DNA of 64,000 bases, taken from positions 49,501,052 through 49,565,051 of the forward strand of contig CM067549.1 in the NCBI GenBank assembly GCA_034509755.1, written 5' to 3'. The notes under the pieces were generated by a model. That model did no database searches. It was given only the letters and a program-made list of their open reading frames with translations, and had not been told where the DNA came from. This document shows positions 23,350-35,176 of the stretch, one piece after another; the stretch's first letter is position 1; each line of letters opens with the position of its first letter. A program made the translations under genes and the position numbers. This stretch comes from Anisodus tanguticus. Lineage: Eukaryota > Streptophyta > Magnoliopsida > Solanales > Solanaceae.

Positions 23350-24473
23350 ACACGTGCGACTTCAGCTATGCTGTTGTTCAGTCACAATTGCAGTGCAGAC
23401 GTCTTGAAACCTTACCTGCACAAGATAGTGAGTAAATTAGTCGTGTTTCTACAGGTATACCACCTTTACCAATCTACAACATACTTATTTGCTCATGTGT
23501 ATAAGAGTAAATAACATTTATCTGGGGGCTTTGTACATGTATGTAAGAGTAATGACATAACCTTTTAACAGTCATATCTCTGATGTGATTTATCGTTAAC
23601 GAGTAACTTGCTGTATTCCAGAGAGGAATGACAATGATGAAAGAAGCAGCACTGGAAACTTTAGCCTCTTTAGCTATTTCGTCACAGGTACTTTATTTTC
23701 ACGGTTTGAAAAAGAAATCTTTCAATGTTCTGGTGTTCTAAACTTCATTTGCCTGGGATACTGCAGGAGGACTCTGCATACATATTTGATTCTATAATGC
23801 CTTATCTGAAAGTTATCTTGCTAACTGCTACTAAAGATGCAAGCCGCATGCTCCTCGCCAAATCCTTGGAATGCCTTACCATGATTACAGTGGCTGTTGG
23901 AAATCTAGCAATCCTTGATTATGTCGAAAAGGTAAATACAGCTTCTATCTTCCCATCTTCTTCAAGCAGGCATTATATATATGTGGACTGTTTCCTGTAT
24001 CTGTCAATTAAACCAACAAAGTGAACTTTTTAGTAAGTTAGAACCACATAGAGGTAAGCCAGTACTTAAACCAATCAGTTCAGAAAAAGTGCATGTTATA
24101 CAGCATGAAACTATGAACATTACTTAAGTTTGGAAACAACATTGAAATGCTTCGTAATTTCTGTGCTCATTTCACTGCAAGAAACTGACATGGAGGTAGA
24201 AGATCCAATGAGGTGCCTTTTGTTACAAGAATGTTGATGCACTTTCAGTTTCCTTTCTTTTCTTTACCGTTTTTGGCTAATTTACATCAGAGACATTATC
24301 GGTTTTGTACACCTGATTCTGTTGTAGGCGTGGGGTAGACTATGCAAATACTTAGGGCAGATTTCATTCCTTATCTGAGTGTTTCCATGCCCATTGTGCT
24401 AAAATCTGCTACACTGAAGAACTATTTGAGTGTGCCGAATGATTCAGATACAGATGATTCTGATGATGAAAGG
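23350..24473 (+). pseudogene. Importin-5-like, exons 2-6
   Basis: Five exons with AG/GT borders: 23350-23454 (ADVLKPYLHKIVSKL), 23622-23687 (MTMMKEAALETLASLAISSQ), 23767-23931 (YIFDSIMPYLKVILLTATKD), a short one near 24181-24211 (ETDMEVEDPM), and 24328-24473, which reads AWGRLCKYL then, after a shift, the acidic DSDTDDSDDER end. The intact splice sites show the gene was a normal split gene. Confidence 0.75.
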
Positions 24474-24811
24474 TCTGATCTTCCTATAACACTCGTATGA
24501 AATTTCACTTAAATGCATGTCATGTGTATTAGTATTATGTGCGGATGTAGATGGTTGTGAATTTTCCTACATTTGGCTTTCATATTATGTGTAATGTCAA
24601 AAACATACTCCTAAGAAAGGTGCAGAGAGGTCTTATTTTATTACACCAGGTTTTTGTCAGTCTAGAAAGTACCTCTCTTTCTAATGTTTCTCAGAGGGAA
24701 ACTAGGATCAACATCACAGAGGCAACTATAATTTGATATTTTCCATGTAAGAACTGTCATATCAATAGTAAGCTATCTGAGGATTTGGCCACTATTATGT
24801 AGATGTAGATT

Positions 24812-24913
24812 GCCTCTTGCAGAAATGCAAGGTAAGATTGCGTACAATAGACCCTTGTGGTCCGGCCCTTCCCCGGACCCCACGCATAGAGGGAGCTCAC
24901 CGGGCTGCCTTTT
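24812..24913 (+). mobile_element. 5'-truncated tRNA-type SINE in importin intron
   Basis: The body matches the 3' part of the SINEs at 46799-46990 and 50214-50388 (CAATAGACCCTTGTGGTCCG, then a CCGGGCTGCC end). It is flanked by a perfect 17-bp target duplication, TTATGTAGATGTAGATT, at 24795-24811 and 24914-24930. The tRNA-like promoter half is missing, so this copy was 5'-truncated on insertion. Confidence 0.85.
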
Positions 24914-25189
24914 TTATGTAGATGTAGATTCATGTATGGAAAGATGAACAGTGCTTAGAAATTAATATCTAGGAGAACTTTTAACAATGTGGTTTTGATT
25001 CATTCACAAGATGCATTTCTTTTTTATCGTTCACTCATGCTTATTTTTTTAAATCAACTGAGACAATGTCCCAACATTGAGTCACAAATATAGTTTGAGT
25101 AATAAAGAGAAACAAAGTCACTGAAATAAGCAACTTACTGGAATAAATTTATGGAGGATCTCTTCAACTGACATACAATATCGTCTGTA

Positions 25190-26385
25190 GCACGATTAAA
25201 GTCGCTGCTGGGAATAAAAACATCGGGATCAGAAGTGCACTTGTGGAAGAAAAAGCCTTGGCCTGTCATATGCGATGCTACTTTGCAGCTGAGTTAAAGG
25301 AAGGGATGCATTTGTGGGTTAATGAGGTCTATCTAGAAAATTACAGGTCATAGCTAATATTTTAACAAGGCTTTACAAAGGAACATGCAGATTTTTATCT
25401 AATTTGTGGTTTACACAGGTTGTTAGTGCTTTAGTTCCGAATCTTACCTTCAAATACAGCGCAGAAGTAAGAATGGCCGCCATTCCTGGTAAATTTCTAC
25501 ATGTGTCTTCTAAACATTCCTTTCAGGCATTCTGAACTTTACCTGATATCTGCTAAATTGCATTTATTCCTTTTGCAGCAATGCCATTACTGTTGAATTC
25601 AGCCGCTTGTGCTATGACGAACAGGTTTCCTGTAACAGGTTTTGGCAAGTCCCCAGTTCAAAAGCTATCTGACACTATAATCACAGCTTTGCTTGATGCG
25701 TTAAAGAAGGTAATTAACCTAGTGTTGCAGCAAATAAAACTTCAATAAATATCATATTGATATGATCCTTTAAAAAGTGTTATTTTTCCTTTAGGAGTTA
25801 AACATACAAATTCAAGCAAGACTGTCGGACCGTATTTTCAGAGATCAATTTAGGATTATGTTTTGTAATCATTCACTCTATGCTTACTGCTGATTATGTT
25901 TTGTTCCTCTCTCTTCTATTCTAAGTTTTTTAACGATAACTACTTACTGTATACTATTCTCCACGTGTTTTTCCCTTGAGCTTATTTGACTGTGCACTAA
26001 AAGGTACTTAACCCACAGATTCCGGGTTCACGTCTAAGTAAACACCAAGCTGAATTTTTTTTGTTGGCATATCAAAGGTTCTCTCAACTTGCTCATACCA
26101 CAAAACAGAAAGAGAGAAAAGAGTTAAGGAGCACAACAATTTAATGGAGCAAGAACTACTTAAGGAGGAAGCTGAGCAACACTTAACTATATGTAGAAAC
26201 GTTAGTGTTTTATCTCAACGCAGCCTCGAATATATATACTTTAACAGGATCTTAGACTTACCTTCCTCGGTTTCTTTGTTTCCTGAATTCAGATTGGCAT
26301 TTGCCTGGGAACATTGGTGAAAAAACTCAAGGCATCATTCTTGCCTCTTTTTGACAAGTTTTTTCCTTATGTATCACTTATGTGG
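25190..26385 (+). pseudogene. Importin-5-like, exons 7-11
   Basis: Segments in order: about 25200-25346 (GIRSALVEEKALACHM, EGMHLWVNE), 25419-25488 (VVSALVPNLTFKYSAEVRMA), 25579-25709 (AMPLLLNSAACAMTNRFPVT, ALLDALKK), about 26070-26190 (charged linker MEQELLKEEAEQH), and 26293-26385 (IGICLGTLVKKLKASFLPLF) ending at a TGG/GTAAGT donor. Element 1 begins 40 bp after that donor, inside the intron. Confidence 0.75.
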
Positions 26386-26424
26386 GTAAGTTTCTTTCTC
26401 TGTATGATGTACTATATGTATAAT

Positions 26425-27360
26425 TGTTGGAAATTTACTAATGTGGAATTAAGTTTATCCCATTATTTATGACTCGAACAATTGGGGCCCCGCACGTCGG
26501 AAACATCGTTTCCACACACGTGTGCACGTAGTGCCAAGTATCGCAAATTTCATTAGTGAAAGAGATATTGGTACGTAAGTAATACGTTTGAGACATAGAA
26601 TGATGGATAGTTATTGGCCAAATGACAAAGTATTCCACGTTGGTAAACGAAGGAAGAAGTGTAAGATGAAACGAGTTGAAAATCGCCGCGGAGCCGCGAA
26701 GGGCCGCGGCGCAGCCCCGTCGGAGCCGAGGCGCCGGAACGCCGTGGTGCCTCCCAGGCAGCGCCGCGGCGCTAATTGGGTGTTCAGCCACTGGAGCCGC
26801 GGCGCTTTGGAGGCAGAATGCTGTGACGGGAAGATGGAAAGTTCTGACTTTTAGGTTGGTTTTGGAGCATTGAATCTCCATTATTTGGCACATGAATTCA
26901 GCCATTATTTGGCTGAATGTAACCCCTCAATAAGTGTCATTACATGGCTATTGAAGGCCATTAGTTGGCTAGTTGAGGGGTCATCTCATTACACTATAAA
27001 TTGAGGCATTTGGCTCAATTGTTCAACACCAAGAAAACACTTAGAGAATTTTCTGAAATCTTCTTCTTCCTCTCTAGCAAGTTTACTTACTATACTCAAA
27101 GTTCTTCAAGAGTAACACTTGAGTTTCCTTTGCTCATTTGTTAAGTTGATGTTGTATCTTGGGAGACTATTGCCCGACAACGTAAAAAATATATACGGTG
27201 CAATCTTGTGGTAAATACAGAGTGTCATCACTCGACTCAGCATATCACAAGCAGTTTGTAACGTTCTTGATTCCAGTTTTGTTGTAATCTTTAGTTTATC
27301 ATTTCTAGCAATTTGTAATATTTACTTACTTCCCGTTTCCTGCAATTGTTGTAACCCACA
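26425..27360 (+). repeat. 5' LTR of copia element 1
   Basis: 936 bp, TGTTGG...CCCACA. A CTATAAATTG box near 26991-27000 is the probable promoter. A strongly GC-rich CpG block lies at about 26685-26810 and is about 60 bp longer than in the 3' LTR. Confidence 0.9.
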
Positions 27361-27395
27361 ATTTTAAGACAAGATTGTTGTAAGTGCTTAGAAAG

Positions 27396-28397
27396 ATGAC
27401 TGGAAGAGAACAACTCGCTTCGATTCTGCTACTGCTGCTACTCAAGGAAACCCCTCTGCCTTCCCCATTGCTCAAGGCACACCCAATGCCTTTCCGATTG
27501 CTCAAGGGGACGTCACTGTTCCTCCACCCTCCGATTTCCACAATGAATGCCCAGAGAAGTTTATGTGCTCCAACTTCAAGAGATGGCGGCAAAAGATGTT
27601 ATTTTATCTGACTGTTATGGGAATGACTCATTTCCTAACAGAAGATCCTCTACAATATGGAGATGAAGTGGACTCTCATCCTAATGAAACGGCTGGAGGG
27701 GGCCAAGGTATCCATGTCGTCAATGCCATAAAGATGGTTCTTGATGCTTGGAGTCATAGTGACTTCATGTGTAAGAACTATATTCTGCACTGTCTGTCAG
27801 ACCCACTCTACACGGTGTATTGAGCTGTAGGCACAACCAAAGAGTTATGGGAAAAGCTGCAGAAGAAGTACAACGCACAAGATGCTTGTACTAAAAAATT
27901 CATCGTTGTGAAATTTCAAATGGTGGAGAGCAAAACTCTGATGTCCCAAGTCTAGGAATTCCAAATTATTCTACATCACCTAGATTTGGAAGGTATGAAA
28001 TCAAATGAGCAGTTTTTGATTGCATCACTGATTGAAAAGTTACATCCCTCGTGGAATGAGTTACTTAAAACTCAAGACAAAGGATATGACCTTTGAGGAA
28101 CTTATTATCAAACTCCAAATTCAGGAAGATAATAAGAAGGCCTTACCTAGGGGAAAATAACCCGCTGAGGCAAAGACAAATTTGGCTAATGCCAAAAGGA
28201 ACCCAAGCAAGAAGCGCAAGTTCCAGAAAGACGGCAAGACCCAAGCGGCAGAGAAGTTCAAGGGAAACTGTCACCACTGTGGGAAACCTGGTCACATGAT
28301 CAAGGACCGCCGCAAGCTCAAGACTGAGCAATAAGAGAAGGCCAAGGCCAAAGGCAAGGCACATGCTAACGTCGTCAAAGACACGCTTCTTGACGAC
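27396..28397 (+). pseudogene. Copia element 1 gag
   Basis: The ATG at 27396 starts MTGREQL as in element 2, but the next stretch is frameshifted. Capsid-like wording resumes at 27563-27823 (MVLDAWSHSDFMCKNYI). Stops follow: TGA at about 27822, TAG at 27953-27955, TAA at 28158-28160 and TAA at 28332-28334. A Lys-rich segment and a CX2CX4HX4C-type knuckle region (NCHHCGKPGHMIKD) lie near 28268-28308. The last Cys of the knuckle is replaced by Arg (KDRRK; element 2 has KDCRK). The product would package element RNA. Confidence 0.8.
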
Positions 28398-29716
28398 ATG
28401 ATTGAAGAGTTCTCGGTGGTGGTGCTTGAAGCAAACCTTGTTAAGAATCCCATGCAATGGTGGATGGACACGGGTGCTACCAGACATATCTGTTCCAATA
28501 GAGATGCCTTCTCCACTTATACATCAGTTACAAATAAAAAGTTGTTCATGGGTAACAACGCTTCCTCTGACGTGCTGGGGGTAGGAAATGTAGTCCTGAA
28601 GATGACTTCTAGAAATGAGCTCACTCTGAAGGAGGTGATGCATGTCCCTGAGAATAGGAGAAATTTAATTTCAGGTCATTTATTGGTTAATACTGATTTT
28701 AGGCTAGTGTTTGAGTCCAATAAATTTGTAATGACCAAGAATGGGATGTTTATGGGAAGGGGCTTCGTCTGTGAAGGCCTCTTCAAAGTTAACGCCATGT
28801 CTGTATTACGTGCAAGCAATAATATTGAAGTTTCTTCTTACTTGCTTGAGTCCTCTAATTTATGGCATCATAGATTAGGACATGTTAACTACAAGTCCAT
28901 CCAACGGTTGGTAAAGTTGGAGTTGTTGTCGTCTATCGACGTAAACCCTCAACATAAGTGTGAGGTGTGCGTAGAGGCAAAACTCACAAAGCTTCCTTTT
29001 CGATCCGTCGAAAGGAATACCGCTCCTCTAGAACTTATTCACACAGATATGTGTGATTTGAAGTTTGCACAAACTAGGGGAGGGAACAAGTACTTTGTGA
29101 CATTCATTGATGATAGCACAAGGTATTATTACCTTTACTTGTTGAAAAGTAAAGATGAAGCCTTTGAAGCGTTCTGACGTTACAGAGCAGAATTTGAAAA
29201 CCAACTAAGCATGCGGATTAAATCCATTCGTAGCGATAGAGAGAGAATACGTAGCGCCATTTGAGGAATATTATGCTGAATCGGGCTTTCTTCATCAAAC
29301 GACGGCTCCATACTCACCTTAGTCGAACGGTGTTGCGAAACACAAGAACCGCACATTGAAAGAAATGATGAATGCATTACTCATCAATTCCGATCTTCCC
29401 CAAAATGTGGGGAGAAGCCGTCCTTACCGCTAATACGATTCTTAATAGAGTCCCACATAAGGGTAAGGATAAAACTCCATATGAATCATGAAAGGGAAAG
29501 AAACCCACCTATAAATATTTAAAAGTGTGGGGTTGTTTGGCAAAGGTCGAAGTGTCCAAGACAAAACAGGTCAAGATTGGGCCTAAGATTGTAGATTGCA
29601 TTTTCATCGGATATGCAAATAACGGTAGTGATTATCGCTTCTTAGTGCATAAGTCAGATATTCCAGATATCCACGGGGGTGCAATCATGGAATCAAGGAA
29701 TGCTCAATTCTTTTAG
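28398..29716 (+). pseudogene. Copia element 1 protease and integrase
   Basis: 28398-29177 is open for 259 codons. It holds the protease motif WWMDTGATRHIC (near residues 22-33), the pre-integrase HHCC finger (LWHHRLGHVN ... CEVCVEAK) and the start of the integrase core with an Asp in HTDMCDLKFAQ. A TGA at 29175-29177 ends it. Integrase continues in other frames through a frameshift near 29250 (TTAPYS, then TAG in place of Gln) to 29525-29716 (KVWGCLAKVEVSKTKQVKIG). Both breaks at 29175 and near 29250 recur identically in element 2. Confidence 0.85.
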
Positions 29717-31198
29717 GATACTTTTCCTAGAAAAGAAAAAGACATAACCTCTCGCAAACGAAGTTATGAACAAAGCTCTCAGGAACAGGGAGTCGTTGAC
29801 TGTCCGGATCTAGATTGTTCAGATCTAGTGGACTTCGAAGTGGCTGAATATCCGGAATCTAGTGTTCCTGATTCTCATAACTTGGAGACTCCAGAGATCG
29901 AACCAAGGTGAAGTAAAAGGGCCAGGAAGGATAAATCCTTCGGTTCTGACTTTGTAGCTTATATGGTTGATCACGAACCAAGGACAATTGCTGAAGCATT
30001 GTCAACTCCAGATGGTGATTTGGAAGAAGACATTTATATGGAACAACCCGAGGGGTATGTGGTTCCAAGGCAAGAGAAGAAAGTTTGTCGACTTGTCAAA
30101 TCTCTGTATGGGCTGAAACAGGCCCGAAGCAATGGCACGAAAAAATTTGATAGTACTCTACTATCAAAGGGTTTCTCCATTAATGAATGTGACAAATGTG
30201 TCTACATGAAAGGTAACTCTGACTCGTTCGTCATGATATGCCTGTACGTAGACGACATGTTGATCACATGGAACAGTCCTAGCTTGATCCTAGAGACTAA
30301 GAACATGTTGAAACAATGCTTCGACATAAAGGATATGGGTATCACATATGTCATCTTAGGGATAAAGATCTCTAAGACGTCTGACGGACTTGTCTTATCT
30401 CAGTCTCACTACATCGATGATGTGTTGAGAAAGTTCGAGATGTTTGACAGTTCGCCTATGAAGTCGCCACTGGATAGAAATCAAAAGTTTGATAAAAATC
30501 GTGGTGCACCCGTATGCTAGGAGCAATATGCACAGGTGATTTTTGGGAATTTGTTGTACATAACAAACTGCACCCGACCTGATATTGCTTATGCAGTCAA
30601 CAAGTTGGCTAGGTTTACCCGTAATCCGAGTAATGATCATTGGAAGGCGTTGAATCGGGTACTACGTTACCTGAAATACACGCTAACTTACGGGTTGCAT
30701 TATTCGAGCTATCCAGCTCTACTAGAGGGGTACAATGATGCAAATTGGATATCCGATATAGAGAACACCAAGTCCACTAGTGGGTATGTATTTACAATTG
30801 GTGGTGGGGCTGTGTCTTGGAAATCCTCTAAGCAAACTTGCATCACCCGATCCACGATAAAATCAGAGTTTATCACTTTAGACAAAGCAAGAGAAGAAGT
30901 TGAGTGGCTTCACGACTTTTTAGAGGATGTCCCTTGTTAGGACAAACCCGTACCTTCTGTAATGATCCACTGCGACAGTCAGTCGGCTCTAGCAAGGGCC
31001 CAAAATTCTATGTACAATGGCAAGTCTCGTCATATTCGACAGAGACATAAGACTGTTAGGCAGCTGATCACCACGGGTATAATATCCATTCATTATATAA
31101 AATCAAAGGATAACATAGCGGACCCACTGACAAAGGGCTAACCCAAAGATTATATGTTCTGCCTATCTAGGGGAATGGGCTTAAAACCCAAGCTATAA
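29717..31198 (+). pseudogene. Copia element 1 reverse transcriptase and RNase H
   Basis: 29963-30520 carries SLYGLKQA and an intact catalytic YVDD (about 30249-30260). About 330 bp upstream are deleted relative to element 2, removing the fingers with the VSRMTSIR and DVKTAFL blocks. A TAG at 30518-30520 separates it from 30536-30940, which has the RPDIAYAVNKLARF thumb and RNase H (DANWISDIENTKSTSGYVF). A TAG at 30938-30940 cuts the RNase H; its end (IADPLTKG-type) follows to about 31198. The pieces cannot form a working enzyme. Confidence 0.85.
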
Positions 31199-31826
31199 GG
31201 ACCAATACGGTGGTAACCCAACCTTATTGACTGGAGATCCCAAGAATTAGGTTCAATGGGAAAACTAAGTTGTAAATGTTCAGTTGAGCACTTCGGTGGA
31301 AACATGAACACTTTGGATAGTGATTTCTGTAAAGAAACACCAAATCCAAAGTTGTTCCTGCGATAGACGTTAAGTGCTATCTGCAGTGTGAGTGAAGGTT
31401 AAGTTTCCAAAACCTTTAATGATCCTCAACGGTTGAGGTTAGGTTTGGGGAAACTTTTAATGGTTCCTAACACTTGTAAAATGGGGTATAGCAAGATACC
31501 TTGTAGGAGACCACCTATTTAAGTGCGAGGATAGGCCGCCTCAAATGAACGCACTTAAGAATCTAAGAAGTGTCCACGGCCACAACGGACAAAACATTAC
31601 GAAGAACAGAGTAAAGGAAGTCGTTATGTTAGTACCGTTGACTTGGCTTACACTAAATACTGACGGTTCAAGACATCACGTTCACCGCGCAGTAAGTAAG
31701 TCCGATGGTATTCAACTATGAAAAGTTCAAAGCGGAAGATACCTATCCAGATGCAACATCGGTCCGTTGAAAGATTGCTGGAAAAAGCACCATGTGAGTG
31801 CGCCAAAATCTCTTTCAAGAGGGGAT

Positions 31827-32703
31827 TGTTGCAAATTTACTAATGTGGAATTAAGTTTATCCCATTATTTATGACTCAAACAATTGGGGCCCCGGACGTC
31901 GAAAACATCATTTCCACACACGTGCACACGTAGTGCCAAGTATCGCAAATTTCATTAGTGAAAGAGATATTGGTACGTAAGTAATACGTTTGAGACATAG
32001 AATGATGGACGGTTGTTGGCCAAATGACAAAGTATTCCATGTTGGTAAACGAACGAAGAAGTGTAAGATGAAACGAGTTGGAAATCGCCGCGGCGCTAAT
32101 TGGGTGTTCAGCCACTGGATCCGCGGCTTTAATTCGCAGAGCCGCGACGCTTCGGAGGCAGAATGCTGCGACAGGAAGATGGAAAGTTCTGACTTTTGTG
32201 TTGGTTTTGGAGCATTGAATCTCCATTATTTGGCACATGAATTCATCAATTATTTGGCTGAATGTAACCCCTCAATAAGTGTCATTACATTGGCTATTGA
32301 AGGCCATTAGTTGGCTAGTTGAGGGGTCATCTCATTACACTATAAATTGAGGCCTTTGGCTCAATTGTTCAACACCAAGAAAACACTTAGAGAATTTTCT
32401 GAAATCTTCTTCTTCCTCTCTAGCAAGTTTACTATACTCAAAGTTCTTCAAGAGTAACACTTGAGTTTTCTTTGCTCATTTGTTAAGTTGCTGTTGTATC
32501 TTGGGAGACTATTGCCCGACAACGTAAAATGATATATACGGGGCAATCTTGTCTTAAAGACAGAGTGTCATCACTCGACTCAGCATATCACAAGCAGTTT
32601 GTAACGTTCTTGATTCTAGTTTTGTTGTAATCTTTAGTTTATCCTTTCTAGCAATTTGTAATATTTACTTACTTCTCGTTTTCTGCAATTGTTGTAACCC
32701 ACA
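31827..32703 (+). repeat. 3' LTR of copia element 1
   Basis: 877 bp, TGTTGC...CCCACA. It is colinear with the 5' LTR, with scattered substitutions and a shorter GC-rich block (about 32086-32160). Confidence 0.9.
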
Positions 32704-32892
32704 ATAATTCAATTCATAACACTACTGAAGCATCAAAAGTCACTAAATTTATATTAGCTGTTAGTTTAACCAGTCTATTGAGAAATTCTATGGCGACACA
32801 TTTATGGTTTCCTTGACCTTACACATTTTCACTCTAAGGTTTCCTCGACCTTACACATTTCTTTTTCCCTTTACTTTTCTACATCTGTACAG

Positions 32893-33239
32893 AGTAATGA
32901 TAGAACAACAGAAGAAAGAAGAATTGTAGTGCACATTTTTCGTGATATTGCACGCAGATCTTGAGAAGATGCCTTCAGGCAAGTCTATGTGATTTTCACT
33001 GTCTTATTTGTCATATTAAGCACAATTGGCTTGGCTGAATTTCATTTTTGACTATTTAAAATCAGGTACTATGAGGAGTGGATACCTCTCCTGCCTAGAG
33101 TTTACTATCATAAGAATCCAGATGTTCCACAGGTTCTATTTTCCCTTCGTTTACAGTTGTTTCCCTAGTAAGTCTTTCGTATATCCTTCAAATATGACGT
33201 TCTTCATTTTGTCAGATCGTGGCAACCGCAATTGGTATC
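32893..33239 (+). pseudogene. Importin-5-like, exons 12-14 (left part)
   Basis: 32893-32978 (DRTTEERRIVVHIFRDIARR, with a TGA after RS), 33066-33132 (YYEEWIPLLPRVYYHKNPDV) and 33216-33239 (IVATAIGI). The intron after 32978 has an AG/GCAAGT donor, the consensus of the minor GC-AG class. Copia element 2 interrupts the last exon right after the GTATC at 33235-33239. Confidence 0.8.
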
Positions 33240-34105
33240 TATTTGAAATTTACTAATGTGTAATTAAGTATATCACATTATTTATGACTCAAACAATTGG
33301 GGCCCTGCATGTCGGAAATGTCGTTTCCACACACGTGCACACCTAGTGCCAAGTATCGCAAATTTCATTAGTGAAAGAGATATTGGTACGCATGTAATAC
33401 GTTTGAGACATAGAATGATGGACGGTTATTGGCCAAATGACAATATTCCACGCTGGTAAACGAAGGAAGAAGTGTAAGATAAAACGAGTTAGAAATCGCC
33501 GCGGAGCCGTGAAGGGCCGCGGCGCAACATCGTCGGAGCCGCGGCACTTCGGAGGCAGAATGCTGCGACGGGAAGTTGGAAAGTTCTGACCTTTGGGCTG
33601 GTTTTGGAGCATTGAATCTCCATTACTTGGCACATGAATTCAGTCATTATTTGACTGAATGTAACCCCTCAATAAGTGTCATTACATTGGCTATTGAAGG
33701 CCATTAGTTGGCTAGTTGAGGGGTCATCTCCTTACACTATAAATTGATGTCTTTGGCTCAATTGTTGAAGACTACACTTAGAAATATTTACAGAATTTTC
33801 TAACATCTTCTTCTTCCTCTTTAGCAAGTTTACTAAATTCAAAGTTCTTCAAGAGTAACACTTGAGTTTCCTTTGCTCAATTGTTAAGTTGATGTTGTAT
33901 CTTGAGAGACTATTGCCCGACAACGTAAAAGGAGATATACGGGGCAATCTTGTCTTAAAGACAGATTGCCATCACTCGACTCAGCAAATCACACAAGGAG
34001 TTTGTTTCGTTCTTGATTCCAGTTTGTTATAATCTTTAGTTTATCCTTTCTAGCAATTTGTAATATTTACTTACTTTCCGTTTCCTGCAATTGTTGTATC
34101 CCACA
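33240..34105 (+). repeat. 5' LTR of copia element 2
   Basis: 866 bp, colinear with the other LTRs of this family. It has the promoter-like CTATAAATTG near 33738 and a shortened GC-rich block at about 33498-33570. Confidence 0.9.
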
Positions 34106-34129
34106 ATTTTAAGACAAGATTTGTTGTAA

Positions 34130-35176
34130 GTGCTTAGAAAGATGACTGGAAGAGAACAACTCCCTTCTGATTCTGCTGCTGCTGCTACTCAAGGCAACCC
34201 CTCTGTCTTCCCCACTGCTCAAGGCAAACCCAATGCCTTTTCGATTGCTCAAGGCTCATCCAACGCCTTTTCTGCTGCTCAAGGGAACGTTGCCGTTCCT
34301 CCACCCGCTGGATTCCACCATGAACGCCCTGAAAAGTTCATGGGCTCCAACTTCAAGAGATGACAACAAAAGATGTTATTCTATCTGACTGTTATGGAAA
34401 TGGCTCGGTTCCTAACAAAAGATCATCCACAAGCTGGACATGAAGTGGAGCATTCGCATACTGAAATGGCTGAAGGGGGCCAAGGTATCTATGTCATTAA
34501 TGGCATGAAGATGGTTCTTGATGCATGGAGTCATAGTGATTTCATGTGTAAGAACTATATTTTGAACTTCTTGTCAGACCCACTCTACACGGTGTATTGC
34601 ACCGTAGGCACTGCCAAAGAGTTATGGAAAAAATTGCAAAAGAAGTACAACACACAAGATGCAGGTACTAAGAAATTCATCGTTGGGAAATTCCTGAAAT
34701 TTCAAATGGTGGATAGCAAAACTGTGATGTCCCAAGTCTAGGAATTCCAAATGATTTTACATCACCTGGATTTGGAAGGTATGAAACCAAATGAGCAGTT
34801 TTTGGTTGCATCACTGATTGAAAAGTTACCTCCCTCGTGGAATGAGTTTATGAGTTGCTTAAAACTCAAGACAAAGGAAATGACCTTTGAAGAACTTATT
34901 ATCAATCTCAAAATTCAGGAAGATAATAAGAAGGCCTTGCCTAGGGGAAAATAACCCGCTGAGGCAAAGGCAAAAGGGAACCCAAGCAAGAAGCGTAAGT
35001 TCCAGAAAGGCGGCAAGACCCAAGCAACGGAGAAGTTCAAAGGAAACTGTCACCACTGTGGGTAACCTGGTCACATGATCAAGGACTGCCGCAAGCTCAA
35101 GACTGAGCAATAAGAGAAGGCCAAGGCTAAGGGCAAGGCACAAGCTAACGTCGTCAAAGACAGTTTTCTGGATGAT
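34130..35176 (+). pseudogene. Copia element 2 gag
   Basis: The ATG at 34130 opens a gag with Ala/Gln-rich repeats (PTAQG, SIAQG, SAAQG) and GFHHERPEKFMGSNFKR, then a TGA at 34361. The same frame continues at 34373-34741 (MVLDAWSHSDFMCKNYILNF), with TAG at 34739, TAA at 34952-34954, and TAA at 35111-35113. The knuckle region near 35047-35087 reads CHHCG then a stop, PGHMIKDC. Three of these stops sit at the same places as in element 1. Confidence 0.85.

Larger units (their letters stand above)
26425..32703 (+). mobile_element. Copia element 1, full length but defective
   Basis: 6,279 bp from TGTTGG to CCCACA, flanked by the 5-bp target duplication ATAAT (26420-26424 and 32704-32708). Order: 5' LTR, gag, protease, integrase, RT, RNase H, polypurine AAGAGGGGA, 3' LTR. 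It lies in an importin intron in the same orientation as the gene. Pol carries several nonsense codons and frameshifts, and about 330 bp of RT are missing relative to element 2. No tRNA-iMet-type TGGTATC primer-binding site follows the 5' LTR, unlike the other copia families here. Confidence 0.92.

Noticed and set aside
26438..26905. 155-codon minus-strand frame in the 5' LTR of element 1, with similar frames in other LTRs
   Set aside because: It is open because of the GC-rich block and runs antisense within an LTR. Equivalent frames in the other LTRs differ in length and wording, so no protein is conserved.
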